In this document: positions 4,993-5,057 of the stretch, piece after piece
Numbering within the stretch: the stretch's first letter is position 1
How the letters are laid out: each line of letters opens with the position of its first letter
Assembly: GCA_965652145.1 (NCBI GenBank)
Contig: CBFGTV010000131.1
Span: 1 to 5,057, forward strand
Length of the DNA stretch: 5,057 nt
Direction: 5' to 3'
Source of the DNA: CBFGTV01 sp965652145
Lineage (GTDB): Bacteria > Bacillota > Clostridia > Peptostreptococcales > Natronincolaceae
Made by a program: the position numbers and the translations under genes
Notes under the pieces: model-generated
What the model saw: the letters and a program-made list of their open reading frames with translations, nothing else
Databases searched by the model: none
What the model was told of the DNA's origin: nothing

Positions 4993-5057
4993 AATGCCAC
5001 ATGAATATTAATTTAACAGTTATGTAATTATTATTCCATATTAAATTGTTAATTCCT

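Noticed and set aside
4979..5002. Eight extra N-terminal residues for the MerR protein from an ATG at 5002
   Set aside because: The GGAGGAG ribosome site would lie inside the coding region, and MerR proteins normally begin right at the first helix, as from 4978.

Overview
The window is AT-rich. Every gene I can support lies on the minus strand, so the reading order runs from high to low coordinates. The gene set suggests an anaerobic Firmicute, probably a Clostridia member of the Desulfitobacterium/Peptococcaceae type. The basis is strong AGGAGG-type ribosome sites, AT-rich intergenic DNA, a secreted lipoprotein flavin reductase of the fumarate-reductase family, and a MerR regulator with a large effector domain. 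The lineage is an inference; there is no rRNA or other marker here.

Layout in transcription order. (1) 4978-4163: a 271-residue MerR-family regulator with a GyrI-like effector domain. (2) 4087-4057: a promoter with a perfect TATAAT, a 5/6 TTGACT and a 19-bp spacer, the over-long spacing that MerR proteins act on. It is followed by a leader of about 110 nt containing a long inverted repeat and a Rex-like palindrome. (3) 3939-1981: a TTG-initiated lipoprotein with an FMN-binding domain and a fumarate-reductase-type FAD domain, closed by a strong terminator at 1961-1926. (4) 1751-1647: the remains of a small hydrophobic gene with a stop at codon 3. (5) 1530-1216 and 1160-618: a small three-helix membrane protein and a P-loop kinase-like protein, 55 nt apart and probably one transcript, ended by a terminator at 531-505. 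(6) From 379 to the window edge: the first 126 codons of a DEAD-box RNA helicase with its own extended -10 promoter.

How they work together. The MerR regulator and the reductase look like one functional unit: a small molecule, possibly the substrate, would be sensed by the MerR C-terminal domain, which remodels the 19-bp-spacer promoter and switches on a cell-surface reductase. The reductase keeps most catalytic landmarks of fumarate reductase (H443, R477, H589, R628). The segment that should carry the Met/Thr/Glu/Arg of the fumarate pocket and proton path is shortened and rewritten, so its acceptor is probably not fumarate. No cytochrome, quinol dehydrogenase or ApbE flavin transferase gene is in the window, so its electron donor and flavin loading must come from elsewhere. 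The membrane protein/kinase pair and the helicase show no visible link to this unit.
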